A stretch of DNA of 64,000 nucleotides from Arsenicicoccus cauae (GTDB lineage Bacteria > Actinomycetota > Actinomycetes > Actinomycetales > Dermatophilaceae), in assembly GCF_009707125.1 (NCBI RefSeq), contig NZ_WLVL01000016.1, forward strand, positions 62,001 to 126,000. Direction: 5' to 3'. A model generated the notes under the pieces. That model did not search any database, was not told the origin of the DNA, and worked only from the letters and a program-made list of their open reading frames with translations. The position numbers were made by a program, and so were the translations under genes. Numbering within the stretch: position 1 is the first letter of the stretch; every line of letters begins with the position of its first letter. Positions 1 through 10,737 of the stretch are shown here, piece after piece.

Positions 1-897
1 GTGCTCGCGGTCCGGCACGTCCGGGCGGGGCCGGCGGCGCGGGCCGAGGACGCCCAGGGCCATCAGCACTCCGAGGATGATGACCACCGCCCCCACGAGG
101 CCGACGACCGTGGGGGTCTCGCCGTTGTAGAAGTACGCGGCGACGGTGCCGATGACCGGCACGAACATCGACCACGGCGACACCGTCGATGCCGCGTGAC
201 GGGACAGCAGCAGATTCCACAGGCCGTAGCCCGCCATCGAGGCGCCATAGGTGACGAACGCCAGCCCCAGCACTGACGTCGTGGTCAGGTGCGTCAGCGC
301 GTGCAGGTCACGCTCCCAGCCCTCCAGCCAGAGGGACAGGCCGAGCAGCGGCACCGGCGCCACGAGCGCCGACCAGACCACCAGGGAGAAGCCGTCCCGC
401 GGCGGCCGGCGCCGGGTGAGAACGTTGCCCATCCCCCACGACGCCGCGGCCGCGATCGTCATCAGGAACGGCAGCACCGGCGCTGCCGCCATGAACTCCC
501 AGCCCACCACCACCATGCCGGCGACGCCGATGGCGATGCCCGCCACCTGCCAGCGCGTCGGCAGCTCCCGCAGCACCAGGGCCGCGATGCCCACCGTGAA
601 CACCGTCTGGATCTGCAGCACCAACGACGCCAGGCCCGCCGGCATGCCGAGGTTCATCGCGGTGTAGAGCAACGCGAACTGCCCCGCCGACATCGTCGCC
701 CCGCACGCCAGCACCGTCCGCCACCCGTTGCCCGGAGGACGCACGAACAGCACCGCGGGGAAGGCGACCAGCATGAACCTCAGCGCCGCGAACAGCAGCG
801 GCGGGATCGCCTCCATCCCATACTTCGCCGCCACGAAGTTGACGCCCCAGATGAGGATCACCACGCAGGCGAGGAAGGTGTCCTTGCGGGGCATCAT
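1..897 (-). CDS. EamA/DMT family transporter (3' end beyond window)
   Basis: The gene reads off the left edge of the window, so the C-terminus is missing; 299 codons are visible. The product is very hydrophobic and starts MMPRKDTFLA followed by LIWGVNFVAAKYG, the usual first helix of EamA-domain drug/metabolite transporters. Two EamA-like halves can be seen, roughly residues 8-140 and 150-285, giving about ten membrane helices, with a basic tail at the visible end. The start at the double ATG (895-897) is supported by AGGAG at 905-909, seven bases upstream. Family members export amino acids or metabolites across the cytoplasmic membrane; the substrate cannot be told from the sequence. The gene stands apart from groL. 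Confidence 0.85.
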   Translation of the reverse strand, partial: MMPRKDTFLACVVILIWGVNFVAAKYGMEAIPPLLFAALRFMLVAFPAVLFVRPPGNGWRTVLACGATMSAGQFALLYTAMNLGMPAGLASLVLQIQTVFTVGIAALVLRELPTRWQVAGIAIGVAGMVVVGWEFMAAAPVLPFLMTIAAAASWGMGNVLTRRRPPRDGFSLVVWSALVAPVPLLGLSLWLEGWERDLHALTHLTTTSVLGLAFVTYGASMAGYGLWNLLLSRHAASTVSPWSMFVPVIGTVAAYFYNGETPTVVGLVGAVVIILGVLMALGVLGPRRRPRPDVPDREH

Positions 898-1146
898 GCC
901 GTGGCTCCTGCAGCGTCGTGGGTGTGGTCCGACCACGACTCTCCCCCGACCGGCCACCGGCGCGCACGTCCACCCACGGATCGGACGGCATGACCTCGCT
1001 CACGTACCCACCGGCCGCGGCATACGGCCCGGTCGCGCCCCAGAGCGTGCACAGCTGCTGCACACCCGACCTCCTCCCCGGCGTGATCCGGTGCGGCAAG
1101 ACACCCACTGGTGCCCACCCACCCCTACGGGCAGCCGTTGCGCACG

Positions 1147-1184
1147 CGAGGGGCGGCCCACCGCGATCGGTGAGCCGCCCCTCG
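1147..1184 (-). terminator. Hairpin downstream of groL
   Basis: CGAGGGGCGGC and GCCGCCCCTCG form an 11-bp stem, extended inside by CACCG/CGGTG around a CGAT loop. It lies about 100 bases beyond the groL stop and before the EamA gene, so it is a likely terminator or 3'-end stabiliser for the groL message. There is no long U-tract, as is usual in high-GC genomes. Confidence 0.6.
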
Positions 1185-1282
1185 TCCTCTGCGTCAGAGC
1201 TGAGCCCTTTGGGCTTCTTCCTCGAATCCCGCTACGGCCGGGTCCTCGCAAGCTCGGACCCAGCCTTCGCATACGTCCTTCG

Positions 1283-2989
<1,707 letters not shown>

Positions 2990-3026
2990 TCACCTCGCGG
3001 CGCAGGCCTCGGCACACGGCCAGTAC

Positions 3027-3053
3027 TTATCACTCTCGATACGAGAGTGCTAA
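3027..3053 (-). promoter_or_regulatory. CIRCE operator 1 (proximal)
   Basis: TTATCACTC-N9-GAGTGCTAA differs by one base from the CIRCE consensus TTAGCACTC-N9-GAGTGCTAA. It lies in the groL 5' region about 120 bases above the start codon. HrcA binding is known for this element; binding here is inferred. Confidence 0.92.
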
Positions 3054-3058
3054 GTACA

Positions 3059-3087
3059 TGATTAGCACTCGGCACACCCGAGTGCAA
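3059..3087 (-). promoter_or_regulatory. Putative groL promoter
   Basis: Read on the minus strand, TTGCAC (3082-3087) is followed after 17 bases by TAATCA (3059-3064), a reasonable sigma-70 type pair. It is embedded in the distal CIRCE. The assignment is from pattern only. Confidence 0.5.
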
Positions 3088-3088
3088 A
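3062..3088 (-). promoter_or_regulatory. CIRCE operator 2 (distal)
   Basis: TTAGCACTC-N9-GAGTGCAAA is a second CIRCE copy, with one full-consensus half-site. Its centre is 35 bp from the first copy, and it overlaps the putative groL -35/-10 region, so HrcA bound here would block RNA polymerase directly. Confidence 0.9.
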
Positions 3089-3109
3089 TGGCGACGGTGC
3101 CGTATGCCG

Positions 3110-3265
3110 GACGCCTGCGGCGCCCATGAAGGATCCCCACGACGCGAGCTCGCGCAGGCCCTCGAGCCGCTCGGCGCCTGCCGGCCGGGCGTACCAGAAG
3201 CCCTGAGCGAGGGGCACCCCGAGGCGTTCGTCCCAGGGCTCGCGCGCCCGGCGCGTCCGCTGCAT
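3110..3265 (-). pseudogene. Possible remnant of an EAL-domain gene C-terminus
   Basis: A short minus-strand frame reads RLGVPLAQGFWYARPAG and then LEGLREL. This resembles the last strand and helix of EAL phosphodiesterases, where a G-x-x-QG-ϕ-ϕ-x-RP pattern is common. A TAA lies in frame a few codons upstream and the frame runs on into the CIRCE region, so it cannot be an intact gene. The rest of the roughly 285 bases between the groL operators and the next gene shows no other feature. The assignment rests on a short motif and is weak. Confidence 0.22.
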
Positions 3266-3374
3266 CAAGTATGACGAGCGTTACTCTCCGCGTCTGAAGA
3301 AATCGCTTCCATGACGCCGACCGGGCCCAGCGAGACTGCGTCGCCGGGCCGCTCGGGTCCCGTCAGGCCGGTCG

Positions 3375-3812
3375 TCAGGAGGCCGCGGCCCTCAGCTCGC
3401 CGTCGGCCTCGCTGCTCACGGGGTCGTCCAGGTCGTCGACGTAGACCACGACCAGGTCCCGCGCGGGGTTGGACTCGATCTCGCCCAGCAGCCACCGCCA
3501 CGCCACGAGGTTGGGGTGGTCGACCGAGGTGCAGGCCTCGGCCGGCGACAGGTCGTCGACGGCCCGGCGCAGCACCTCCGCCGACACCGGCAGCGTCTCG
3601 GTCGTCCGGCTGTGCCGCACCAGCCGGCCGAGCACCACCGCGGGCAGGTAGCCCGCGCCGCGGTTGACGCACGGGAACTCCCACTCCGGCTCCGACGAGG
3701 CCGCGCTGATCCCCACCGCCCACAGGGCCGGCCGACGCCACCCGGGCACGGTGGCCTCGATGGCGTCGCGCATGGCGGCTAGCTTGTCCGGCGTGTCCCA
3801 CTGCTCCGTCAT
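3375..3812 (-). CDS. Hypothetical protein, 145 aa
   Basis: I do not recognise this family. The product begins MTEQWDTPDKLAAMRD, has no signal peptide or membrane segment, and looks like a small soluble protein with a Trp-rich acidic middle (WRWLLGEIE) and an acidic stretch VVYVDDLDD near residues 120-130. The ATG start at 3810-3812 has GGGAG about nine bases upstream. It reads in the same direction as the P1 peptidase gene, with about 50 bases between them, so the two may be co-transcribed. Codon use resembles the neighbours and gives no sign of transfer. That it is a gene is likely from its clean third-position GC pattern; function is unknown. Confidence 0.6.
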   Translation of the reverse strand: MTEQWDTPDKLAAMRDAIEATVPGWRRPALWAVGISAASSEPEWEFPCVNRGAGYLPAVVLGRLVRHSRTTETLPVSAEVLRRAVDDLSPAEACTSVDHPNLVAWRWLLGEIESNPARDLVVVYVDDLDDPVSSEADGELRAAAS

Positions 3813-3863
3813 ACGACCACTCTCCCAGACTCGGGCGGCCGGGCCGGTCAGTCCCTCGGTCGG

Positions 3864-4925
3864 TCAGCCGTATGCCGAGGGGAAGGCCGCGCGGTAGGAG
3901 CGCCAGGCCGCGCCGCCGTCTGCCCTGCGGTCGACCGAGTCGGGCGCGAGCACGGCATGCATCACGGCACGCGTCACACAGTCCGCTCCCGCCTCCTGGA
4001 CGAGGGCCAGCTCCGGCAGGGAGAGCTCGCGCTCGTGCCCGCCCGAGGCGAGAGCGAAGAGGGTGTCCCCGTCGAAGTAGGTGTGCACCGGCTTGAGCGC
4101 CCGCGCCAGCCCGTCGTGGGCCACGCCCGCCATCTTGTGGCACTGCGCCTTGCTGAGCCGCGCGTCCGTGGCGACCACGCCGATGGTCGTCGCCATGCCC
4201 GGCATCCCCGCGAACCGCTCGGGCAGGCCGGCGGCGACGGTGCGCGCGGCGGCGACCTCCTGCGCCGACGGCGGCATCAGGCCGGCGAGCTCGTCGTCGA
4301 GCTCGTGACGGGCGCCCCACAGCTCGCCGGTGGTCTCGTCCACCGCGGACCCGATGGCGTTGACCACGCACAGGGCGGCCACCGTGACACCGTCGTCGAG
4401 CACGCAGGACGCCGAGCCCACGCCGCCCTTGAAGCCGCCGACCTTGGCCCCCGTCCCGCCGCCGACGGCGCCCAGCGGCACCGGCCGGGCGCCCGAGTCG
4501 CGCGCGTCGGCATACGCCGCCTGGCCGTCCCGGAACCCGGGGTGGTGACGCCAGTCGCCGCCCCGCCCCAGGTCGAAGACCACGGCCGCGGGCACGATCG
4601 GGACGACCTGCCCGGGCGCACCCATGGGCCACCCGATGCCGTCCTCGAGCAGGCCCTGCACGACGCCGTCGACCGAGGCCAGACCCAGGGCGGAACCGCC
4701 GGAGAGCACCACGGCGTTGACGCGGTCCACGAGGTTGCGGGGGTCGAGCAGGTCGGTCTCACGGGTGCCGGGGGCCGCGCCGCGCACGTCCACTCCGGCG
4801 ACGCAGCCGCCGTCCGGCGGGAGCACGACGGTGGTCCCGGTCAGCCAGCCCGGCTCGTCCCGGGTCGCGTGACCGACCCGGAACCCGGCGACGTCGACGA
4901 GGGTGTTGGTGGGTCGGGTGCGCAT
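3864..4925 (-). CDS. P1 family (S58) peptidase
   Basis: The 353-residue product matches the DmpA/P1 family of self-processing N-terminal nucleophile aminopeptidases. Recognisable parts are the N-terminal VAGFRVGHAT, the ALGLASVDGV helix near residues 79-88, and the GFKGGVGSAS stretch near residues 164-173, in which Ser171 sits where the family cleaves itself and exposes its nucleophile. VCVVN-type residues (ALCVVNAIGS) follow. Substrates in the family are small peptides or amides; the one here is unknown. The protein has no signal peptide and should be cytosolic. On the minus strand TAGATT (4933-4938) ends seven bases before the ATG, suggesting a leaderless transcript. Confidence 0.9.
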   Translation of the reverse strand: MRTRPTNTLVDVAGFRVGHATRDEPGWLTGTTVVLPPDGGCVAGVDVRGAAPGTRETDLLDPRNLVDRVNAVVLSGGSALGLASVDGVVQGLLEDGIGWPMGAPGQVVPIVPAAVVFDLGRGGDWRHHPGFRDGQAAYADARDSGARPVPLGAVGGGTGAKVGGFKGGVGSASCVLDDGVTVAALCVVNAIGSAVDETTGELWGARHELDDELAGLMPPSAQEVAAARTVAAGLPERFAGMPGMATTIGVVATDARLSKAQCHKMAGVAHDGLARALKPVHTYFDGDTLFALASGGHERELSLPELALVQEAGADCVTRAVMHAVLAPDSVDRRADGGAAWRSYRAAFPSAYG

Positions 4926-4973
4926 GGCGGCGAATCTACCCCCGCGCCCGCGGCACGGCCCAGGGATGCCGAT

Positions 4974-5002
4974 GGCCCCCGTCCTGTGGGAGGACGGGGG
5001 CC
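4974..5002 (-). terminator. Terminator after the DUF3263 gene
   Basis: GGCCCCCGTCC and GGACGGGGGCC form a perfect 11-bp stem with a seven-base loop, directly downstream of the DUF3263 stop codon. Confidence 0.75.
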
Positions 5003-5018
5003 TACGGGTCCGTGGGGG

Positions 5019-5312
5019 TCAGAGCTGGACGCCGAGCCGGCGTGCTGACCTCGCGCGCTGTCGCTGGGCGCGCAGGCGCCGCAACCGCTTGACGAGCATG
5101 GGGTCGTGCTCCAATGCCGCCTGCGTGTCGATCAGCGCGTTGAGCACCTGGTAGTAGCGCGTCGCGCTCATGTCGAACAGCTCCTTGACGCACTGCTCCT
5201 TGGCGCCGTCGTACTTCCACCACTGCCGCTCGAAGGCGAGGATCTCGCGCTCCCGGTCGCTCAGGGAGGCGACGGGACGCTCGGCCGACGTGGGGTGCAG
5301 GGCGGCGCTCAT
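5019..5312 (-). CDS. DUF3263 domain-containing protein
   Basis: The 97-residue protein carries the hallmark SDREREILAFERQWWKYDGAKE, followed by ELFDMSATRYYQVLNALID. This is the DUF3263 family, almost confined to Actinomycetota. The segment ATRYYQVLNALIDTQAAL looks like a helix-turn-helix-type recognition region and the C-terminus is strongly basic (RLRRLRAQRQRARSARR), so nucleic-acid binding is plausible but unproven. The ATG at 5310-5312 is preferred over an upstream GTG because TACCCT (5320-5325) ends seven bases before it, as in leaderless genes elsewhere in the window. A terminator follows. Confidence 0.88.
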   Translation of the reverse strand: MSAALHPTSAERPVASLSDREREILAFERQWWKYDGAKEQCVKELFDMSATRYYQVLNALIDTQAALEHDPMLVKRLRRLRAQRQRARSARRLGVQL

Positions 5313-5385
5313 GACCACCAGGGTAGCGGCCGAATCACACGCGTGTCATTCGTGCCGCCACCCCGGTCACCCACATGGTCCCCGG

Positions 5386-7935
5386 TCACTCGGTCTGGAT
5401 CGCCCGCAGCACGTCCATGCGGGCGGCGCGGTGGGCGGGCCACAGCGCGGCGAGCACACCCACGACGCCCGCCACCACGAGGAAGGCGACGAGCTGCAGC
5501 CACGGCACGTGCAGGTGCAGGCCGTCGCCCTCGAGCGCCCGGATGAGGGCGTAGCCGAAGACGAGGCCCATGCCGAGCCCGAGCACGGAGCCGAGCAGGG
5601 CGATCGCCACGGACTCCAGGCGCATCATCCGGCGCAGCTGGCCGCGCCCCAGACCGATGGCGCGCAGCAGCCCGATCTCACGGGTCCGCTCGATCACCGA
5701 CAGCGCGAGCGTGTTGATGATGCCGAGCACGGCGATGATGATCGCCAGCAGGAGCAGGCCGTAGATCATCAGCAGCAGCTGGTCGATGCTCTTGGCCTGG
5801 GCGTCCGCGAACTCCTGCTGGTCCTGCAGGGTCACCATCGGCAAGTCCTTGACGACCGCCTCCAGCCTGGCGCGCGCCGCGGCCTTGTCGGTGCCCGGGG
5901 CGAGGTCGACGGTCACCTGGCTGTCGACGGGTGGCACGCCCGCCCTGGTCAGCGTCCCGAGCGTGGTCACCACGCCCCCGCCGGCGCCGTCGGGGTGCGA
6001 GGACAGCGCGACGACGGTGAGGGGCAGCGGCGTGTCGCCGAGGGTGTAGTCCACGCGTTGGCCGACCCGCCAGCCCTTGTCGGTCGCGGTCTTGCGGTCC
6101 ACGATCATCGTGCCGTCGCCGAAGTCGGCGAGGGACCCGGCCACGACGGTCCCGGCGAGGATCCTGTCGAAGTCCTTCTCCCCGATGGCCCCCACGGTCT
6201 CGGGGGCGCCGGCGAGCTGAGCCCGCACCATGCGGTAACGGTGCACCCCGGCGACCCCCTCGACCTTGGCAGCCTGGTCCGCGATCGTGGGCGAGAACGG
6301 CTGGAAGGTCGGGTTGGAGTAGAGGTAGTCCCCGCGCAGCGCCTCCTCGATGCCGTCGCGGGTGCTCGTCTTGGCGGACTGGCCGAGCACGGCCATCGTC
6401 GTCACCAGGGTCAGCCCGATCATCAACGCGGACGCGGTGGCGGCGGTGCGGCGGGGGTTGCGCACGGCGTTCTGCTCTGCGAGCGCGCCGACCTGGCCGT
6501 AGACCGCCCGGTAGAGGCGTCCGAGCGCCCACAGGACCGGCTTGCCGAGGATCGGGGAGATGAAGGCGACGCCGAGCAGGGTGAGCAGCGCCCCGGCGCC
6601 GATCCACCAGAGGCGTTGCGGCGCACCGTCCCAGAAGAGCCCGGCGAGCAGGGCGCCGACCCCGACCCCGGTCATGACCGAGCCAAGGACGATCCGGCGC
6701 CCGAGGTCGGACTTGCCGGTCATCGCGTCGCCGGTCATCGCAGCGACAGGAGGCACGCTCGAGGCCTTCCGCGCCGGGGCGTAGGCGGCGAGCATCGTGA
6801 CGAGCAGCCCGACGCCATACGCCGAGAGGACCGGCGCCGGCGTCAGCCGTGGCCGCACCGAGCCCATGTCCAGCCCCACGGCGGCGAACATCGCCGCGAT
6901 CGCCATCGCCACGCCCAGCCCGAGGACCAGGCCGAGGGTGGACCCGACCAGGCCGACCACGAAGGCCTCGAAGAGCACCGACCGCCGCACCTGCGGCCGG
7001 CTGGCGCCCATGGCCCGCAGCAGCGCGAGCTCGCGCGAGCGCTGCGCCACCAGGATCGAGAAGGTGTTGACGATGAGGAAGGACCCGACCACGAGGGCGA
7101 TGAACGCGAAGACGAGCAGGAAGGTCGAGATGAAGCCGAGCGACGACGCGGCGGAGTCCTCGTTGCGCTTGGCGAGGGTCGACCCCGTCACGGTCTCGAA
7201 GCCCGCCGGCGCCACCGCGGCCACCCGCTCGGCCAGCGCGTCGACGTCCTGGCCGGGCCTGGCCGTCACCCAGGCCATCTGCCAGGCGTCCTTGCCGCCC
7301 ATCCACTGGGTCTGGGCGGTCCTGGCGTCGACCATCGCGTAGGTCGCCCCACCGGTGGACTCCTTGGCACCCCACAGCACCGTGCCGACGATCCGGACCG
7401 GCATGGACGGCTTGGCGCCCGAGCTGGCGATCGTGATGGTGTCGCCGAGCTGGTAGCCGGAGCGCGACAGCGACGTGGGATCGATGGCGACCTCCCCGGC
7501 CCCGGACGGCATACGGCCGGACTTGATGACCATGCCCGGCTGCCCGCCGTAGGCCGGCGCGTCGACGACGTTGCCACCGATCGCGGGGGCGCCCTGGCCA
7601 CCGATCACCTTGCCGTTCCTGCCGATCAGGAAGGCGTCGGGCACGGTCACGACCCCGATGGCCGACTGCACCCCGTCGACCCGGCCGATGGCCTCGACCT
7701 GCTCCTGGGTGATCGTGCCGCGGCTCTGGCCGCTCATGACCTCCTGGTCGCCGGCCCGCTGCTGGACGTTCACGTCTGCGACGGTGCCGTTCATGATGCC
7801 GTTGAAGGTCTGCTGCAGCATGTCGGTGAAGACGAGCGAGCCGGCGACGAAGGACACCCCGAGCACGATCGCCAGGGCGCTCATGAGGAGCCGGAGCTTG
7901 CGCCCCAGCAAGGACTTCCACGATGCGCGCAGCAT
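5386..7935 (-). CDS. ABC transporter permease, FtsX/MacB type
   Basis: The 849-residue product has the layout of large bacterial FtsX-domain permeases: an N-terminal helix (SWKSLLGRKLRLLMSALAIVLGVSFVAGSL), an extracellular MacB-like domain to about residue 270, three helices, a helix pair in the middle, a second extracellular domain (about 500-690), and three C-terminal helices containing the repeated IxxRxREIGLLRAIGLGRGQLRRM motif. The first FtsX copy has RELALLRAMGASRPQVRRS. Such permeases act with a LolD/MacB-like ATPase as mechanotransmitters or exporters rather than classical importers. The ATPase gene ends four bases upstream, so the pair is one operon. Substrate unknown. Confidence 0.92.
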   Translation of the reverse strand: MLRASWKSLLGRKLRLLMSALAIVLGVSFVAGSLVFTDMLQQTFNGIMNGTVADVNVQQRAGDQEVMSGQSRGTITQEQVEAIGRVDGVQSAIGVVTVPDAFLIGRNGKVIGGQGAPAIGGNVVDAPAYGGQPGMVIKSGRMPSGAGEVAIDPTSLSRSGYQLGDTITIASSGAKPSMPVRIVGTVLWGAKESTGGATYAMVDARTAQTQWMGGKDAWQMAWVTARPGQDVDALAERVAAVAPAGFETVTGSTLAKRNEDSAASSLGFISTFLLVFAFIALVVGSFLIVNTFSILVAQRSRELALLRAMGASRPQVRRSVLFEAFVVGLVGSTLGLVLGLGVAMAIAAMFAAVGLDMGSVRPRLTPAPVLSAYGVGLLVTMLAAYAPARKASSVPPVAAMTGDAMTGKSDLGRRIVLGSVMTGVGVGALLAGLFWDGAPQRLWWIGAGALLTLLGVAFISPILGKPVLWALGRLYRAVYGQVGALAEQNAVRNPRRTAATASALMIGLTLVTTMAVLGQSAKTSTRDGIEEALRGDYLYSNPTFQPFSPTIADQAAKVEGVAGVHRYRMVRAQLAGAPETVGAIGEKDFDRILAGTVVAGSLADFGDGTMIVDRKTATDKGWRVGQRVDYTLGDTPLPLTVVALSSHPDGAGGGVVTTLGTLTRAGVPPVDSQVTVDLAPGTDKAAARARLEAVVKDLPMVTLQDQQEFADAQAKSIDQLLLMIYGLLLLAIIIAVLGIINTLALSVIERTREIGLLRAIGLGRGQLRRMMRLESVAIALLGSVLGLGMGLVFGYALIRALEGDGLHLHVPWLQLVAFLVVAGVVGVLAALWPAHRAARMDVLRAIQTE

Positions 7936-7938
7936 GGC

Positions 7939-8871
7939 TCAGACCCCGCTCGGCAGGGACTCGCGGCGGGCGCGGGCCATCTCGTCGAGGTGGGACATGG
8001 TCTCCAGCACCGCCTCTCGGCCGGGGCTGAGCAGCTCGCTGACGATCTGTCCGTCGGCGAGGAAGACCACCCGGTCGCAGTAGGCGGCGGCGACGGGGTC
8101 GTGGGTGACCATCACGATGGTCTGGCCGAACTCGTCGACGCTGCGCCGCAAGAAGCCCAGGATCTCGGCCCCGGAGCGGGAGTCGAGGTTGCCGGTCGGC
8201 TCGTCGGCAAAGATGATCTGCGGCTTGCTGACCAGGGCGCGGGCGCACGCGACGCGCTGCTGCTGGCCTCCGGACAGCTCGGACGGCTTGTGCCGCAGCC
8301 GGTCTCGCAGGCCGACGGTGTCGATGACGGTGTCGTACCACGCGGGGTCGGGCTTGCGTCCGGCGATCGACAGCGGCAGCAGGATGTTCTCCTCCGCGGT
8401 CAGGGTCGGGATGAGGTTGAAGGCCTGGAAGACGAACCCGATGCGGTCGCGCCGCAGCTCGGTGAGCTGGCGGTCCTTGAGCGCGCCGATCTCGGTGTCG
8501 CCGACGAACACCTGCCCGGCCGTGGGGGCGTCGAGCCCGGCCGCGCAGTGCATGAGCGTGGACTTGCCGGATCCCGAGGGCCCCATGACGGCCGTGAACC
8601 GCCCCTTCTCGAAGGCGATGTCGACCCCGCCTAGCGCGACGACCCGGGCGTCACCGTGGCCGTAGACCTTGGCGAGCCCACGCGTCGAGGCCGCGACCTC
8701 GCCCTGGACCACCTCCGGCTCGTATGCCGACGCGCCGGCCTCCTGCCGTCCCGCCGTCTCGGCCGCCGGCCCCACGGTCTCCACCGTCTCGGCCGCCGGC
8801 TCCGCCCTCTCGGCCGCCGGCTCCGCCTGACGGCGCGCGTGACGTGGCCGCTGCCTGCTGAACAGTCCCAT
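7939..8871 (-). CDS. ABC transporter ATP-binding protein (LolD/MacB class)
   Basis: The 310-residue ATPase has a Walker A motif GPSGSGKST, a Q-loop in FVFQAFNLIPTLTAEENI, the signature LSGGQQQR, a Walker B motif IIFADEPTGNLD, and an H-loop in MVTHDPVAAAYCD. The NLIPTLTAxEN wording is typical of the MacB/LolD/FtsE branch and fits the adjacent FtsX-type permease. About 55 residues at the N-terminus are an extra, low-complexity segment of repeated AEPAAE/ETVGPAAET units before the ATPase fold begins (TRGLAKVYGHGDARVVAL). The start ATG has a strong GGAGGGGG Shine-Dalgarno sequence. The gene faces ung divergently across 178 bases. Confidence 0.95.
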   Translation of the reverse strand: MGLFSRQRPRHARRQAEPAAERAEPAAETVETVGPAAETAGRQEAGASAYEPEVVQGEVAASTRGLAKVYGHGDARVVALGGVDIAFEKGRFTAVMGPSGSGKSTLMHCAAGLDAPTAGQVFVGDTEIGALKDRQLTELRRDRIGFVFQAFNLIPTLTAEENILLPLSIAGRKPDPAWYDTVIDTVGLRDRLRHKPSELSGGQQQRVACARALVSKPQIIFADEPTGNLDSRSGAEILGFLRRSVDEFGQTIVMVTHDPVAAAYCDRVVFLADGQIVSELLSPGREAVLETMSHLDEMARARRESLPSGV

Positions 8872-9049
8872 CTGTGGTGTCCCCCTCCGCTGAGTGCCCG
8901 CTCGCGCGGGTCCGGTGGCGCCCGACCGGGAGGCCGAGCGCTGCTGCTCCCGACGCTAGCGGCCTCACGCCGCGTCAGGCCCAGGGGAAACCCCTGGCCG
9001 CACCCTGAGCGACGCCTGAGGGGGCGGGCCGGCGTCTAGGGTGGTCGCC

Positions 9050-9730
9050 GTGAGCCCGCCCCAGCCGCTGTCCGCGATCGTCCACCCCACGTGGGCCGCT
9101 GCCCTGGAGCCGGTGGCGGACCAGGTCCGGGCCATGGGGGACTTCCTGCGGGCGGAGGTCGCGGCGGGGCGCCCCTACCTGCCTGCCGGTGCCCACGTGC
9201 TGCGGGCGTTCGAGCAGCCGCTGCCGGACGTGCGGGTCCTGATCGTCGGGCAGGACCCCTATCCCACGCCGGGGCACGCCGTCGGCCTGTCCTTCTCGGT
9301 GGCGCCGGACGTGCGCCCGATCCCGCGCTCGCTCGTCAACATCTATTCTGAGCTGACGACCGATCTCGGTGTGCCGCAGCCCAGCTCGGGCGACCTCACG
9401 CCCTGGTCCGAGCACGGCGTGCTGCTGCTCAACCGCGTGCTGACCGTGCAGCCCGGCAAGCCCGCGAGCCACCGCGGCAAGGGCTGGGAGGCCGTCACCG
9501 CGCAGGCGATCACGGCGCTCGTCGATCGAGGCGGACCGCTGGTCGCCATCCTGTGGGGTCGCGACGCCCGCAACCTGGCGCCCCACCTTCCCGGCATACC
9601 ATGCATCGAGTCCGCCCACCCCTCACCGCTGTCCGCGCACGCCGGGTTCTTCGGCTCGCGACCGTTCAGCCGCGCCAACGCCGCCCTGCAGGAGCAGGGC
9701 GGCGAGCCCATCGACTGGAGGCTCCCGTGA
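9050..9730 (+). CDS. ung: Uracil-DNA glycosylase, family 1
   Basis: The enzyme removes uracil from DNA as the first step of base-excision repair. The 226-residue product has the water-activating loop [17 protein letters not shown] (catalytic Asp69), LLLNRVLTV, and the Leu-intercalation loop HPSPLSAH near the C-terminus, all diagnostic of family 1. GTG at 9050 is preferred to an upstream GTG at 9041 because TAGGGT (9037-9042) forms a -10 element ending seven bases before it, implying a leaderless message. The stop codon overlaps the next start (GTGA), so ung and the SGNH hydrolase are translationally coupled. Confidence 0.97.
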   Translation: MSPPQPLSAIVHPTWAAALEPVADQVRAMGDFLRAEVAAGRPYLPAGAHVLRAFEQPLPDVRVLIVGQDPYPTPGHAVGLSFSVAPDVRPIPRSLVNIYSELTTDLGVPQPSSGDLTPWSEHGVLLLNRVLTVQPGKPASHRGKGWEAVTAQAITALVDRGGPLVAILWGRDARNLAPHLPGIPCIESAHPSPLSAHAGFFGSRPFSRANAALQEQGGEPIDWRLP

Positions 9731-10563
9731 GCATCGCTCGTGACCCGAGGTCCTGGAGCCGCTACGTCGCCGTCGGCGACTCCTTCACCGAGGGGATGAA
9801 CGACCCGGACCTGGCCTCTCCCGGGGGTGACGCGTATGCCGGTTGGGCCGACCGCCTCGCGTCGATGCTGGCCGTCGTGGCCGCCAAGGACGGCCGCGAG
9901 ATGCGCTACGCCAACCTCGCGATCCGGGGGCGGCTGCTCGACGACATCGTGACCCGCCAGGTCGACGACGCGCTCGCGCTGCAGCCCGACCTGGTGTCGA
10001 TCGTGGGCGGGGGCAACGACATCCTGCGTCCCCGCGCCGACATCGACGCGCTGGCGTCCCGGCTCGAGGCCGCCGTGGCGCGCATCCGCGAGACCGGGGC
10101 AGACGTGCTCATGGCCACGCCGACCGACCCCAAGGAGGCGCCGCTCGTGGGCCTCACCCGCGGCCGGGTCGCGACGTACATCGCGCACATCGTCGCCATC
10201 GCGCAGCGCCACCAGTGCTACCTGCTCAACCAGTGGGCCCTGACACCGCTCAAGGACTGGCGCATGTGGTCCGAGGACCGCATCCACATGACGCCGGACG
10301 GTCACGAGCGGGTGGCCGCCGAGGCCTTCCAGTCCCTCGGCTTCCCGCCCGAGCTCGCCGACTGGCGCACGCCGCTGCCGCCCATGACGGCCCCCGCTCG
10401 CTCGGAGGCGCTGCGAGGCAACGTCGAGTGGGCCCGCACCTACGTCGGGCCCTGGGTCCAGCGCCGCCTCACGGGCCGCTCGTCGGGTGACGGCCGCTCC
10501 CCCAAGTACCCCACGCTCCAGGTGGTCGACCCGCACCGCGCGTTCGCCCCCGCCCGGCACTGA
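9727..10563 (+). CDS. SGNH/GDSL hydrolase family protein
   Basis: The 278-residue product has the SGNH blocks in order: block [11 protein letters not shown] with the nucleophilic Ser near residue 19, the Gly in [11 protein letters not shown], the Asn in GGGNDIL, and block [11 protein letters not shown] with the Asp-x-x-His pair. Such enzymes are esterases or lipases. There is no signal peptide, so this one is probably cytosolic; the substrate is unknown. A proline- and arginine-rich tail extends beyond the fold. The GTG start overlaps the ung stop as GTGA. About 175 bases follow before the next gene, holding C-rich sequence and a possible -10 (CATACT near 10702). Confidence 0.9.
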   Translation: MSIARDPRSWSRYVAVGDSFTEGMNDPDLASPGGDAYAGWADRLASMLAVVAAKDGREMRYANLAIRGRLLDDIVTRQVDDALALQPDLVSIVGGGNDILRPRADIDALASRLEAAVARIRETGADVLMATPTDPKEAPLVGLTRGRVATYIAHIVAIAQRHQCYLLNQWALTPLKDWRMWSEDRIHMTPDGHERVAAEAFQSLGFPPELADWRTPLPPMTAPARSEALRGNVEWARTYVGPWVQRRLTGRSSGDGRSPKYPTLQVVDPHRAFAPARH

Positions 10564-10737
10564 CCCCACCCCGCCGGCTGGTCACCTCCCGACACCCCAC
10601 CCCGCCCACAACCGACCGCTCGGCGAGGGGGAGGGCGGGCGCCGTGACGGCGGTGGGGTTCGTCATACGGCCTCGTCCTGGTCCTGCCGGCACCCCACCG
10701 GCATACTGGCCGGTAATCCAACGGTGAGGAGCAGGCG

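Noticed and set aside
5170..8634. Plus-strand open frame of about 1150 codons over the ABC permease and ATPase
   Set aside because: It mirrors the codon pattern of the minus-strand genes and reads as His/Gln/Arg/Asp-rich low-complexity sequence, typical of antisense shadow frames in high-GC DNA.
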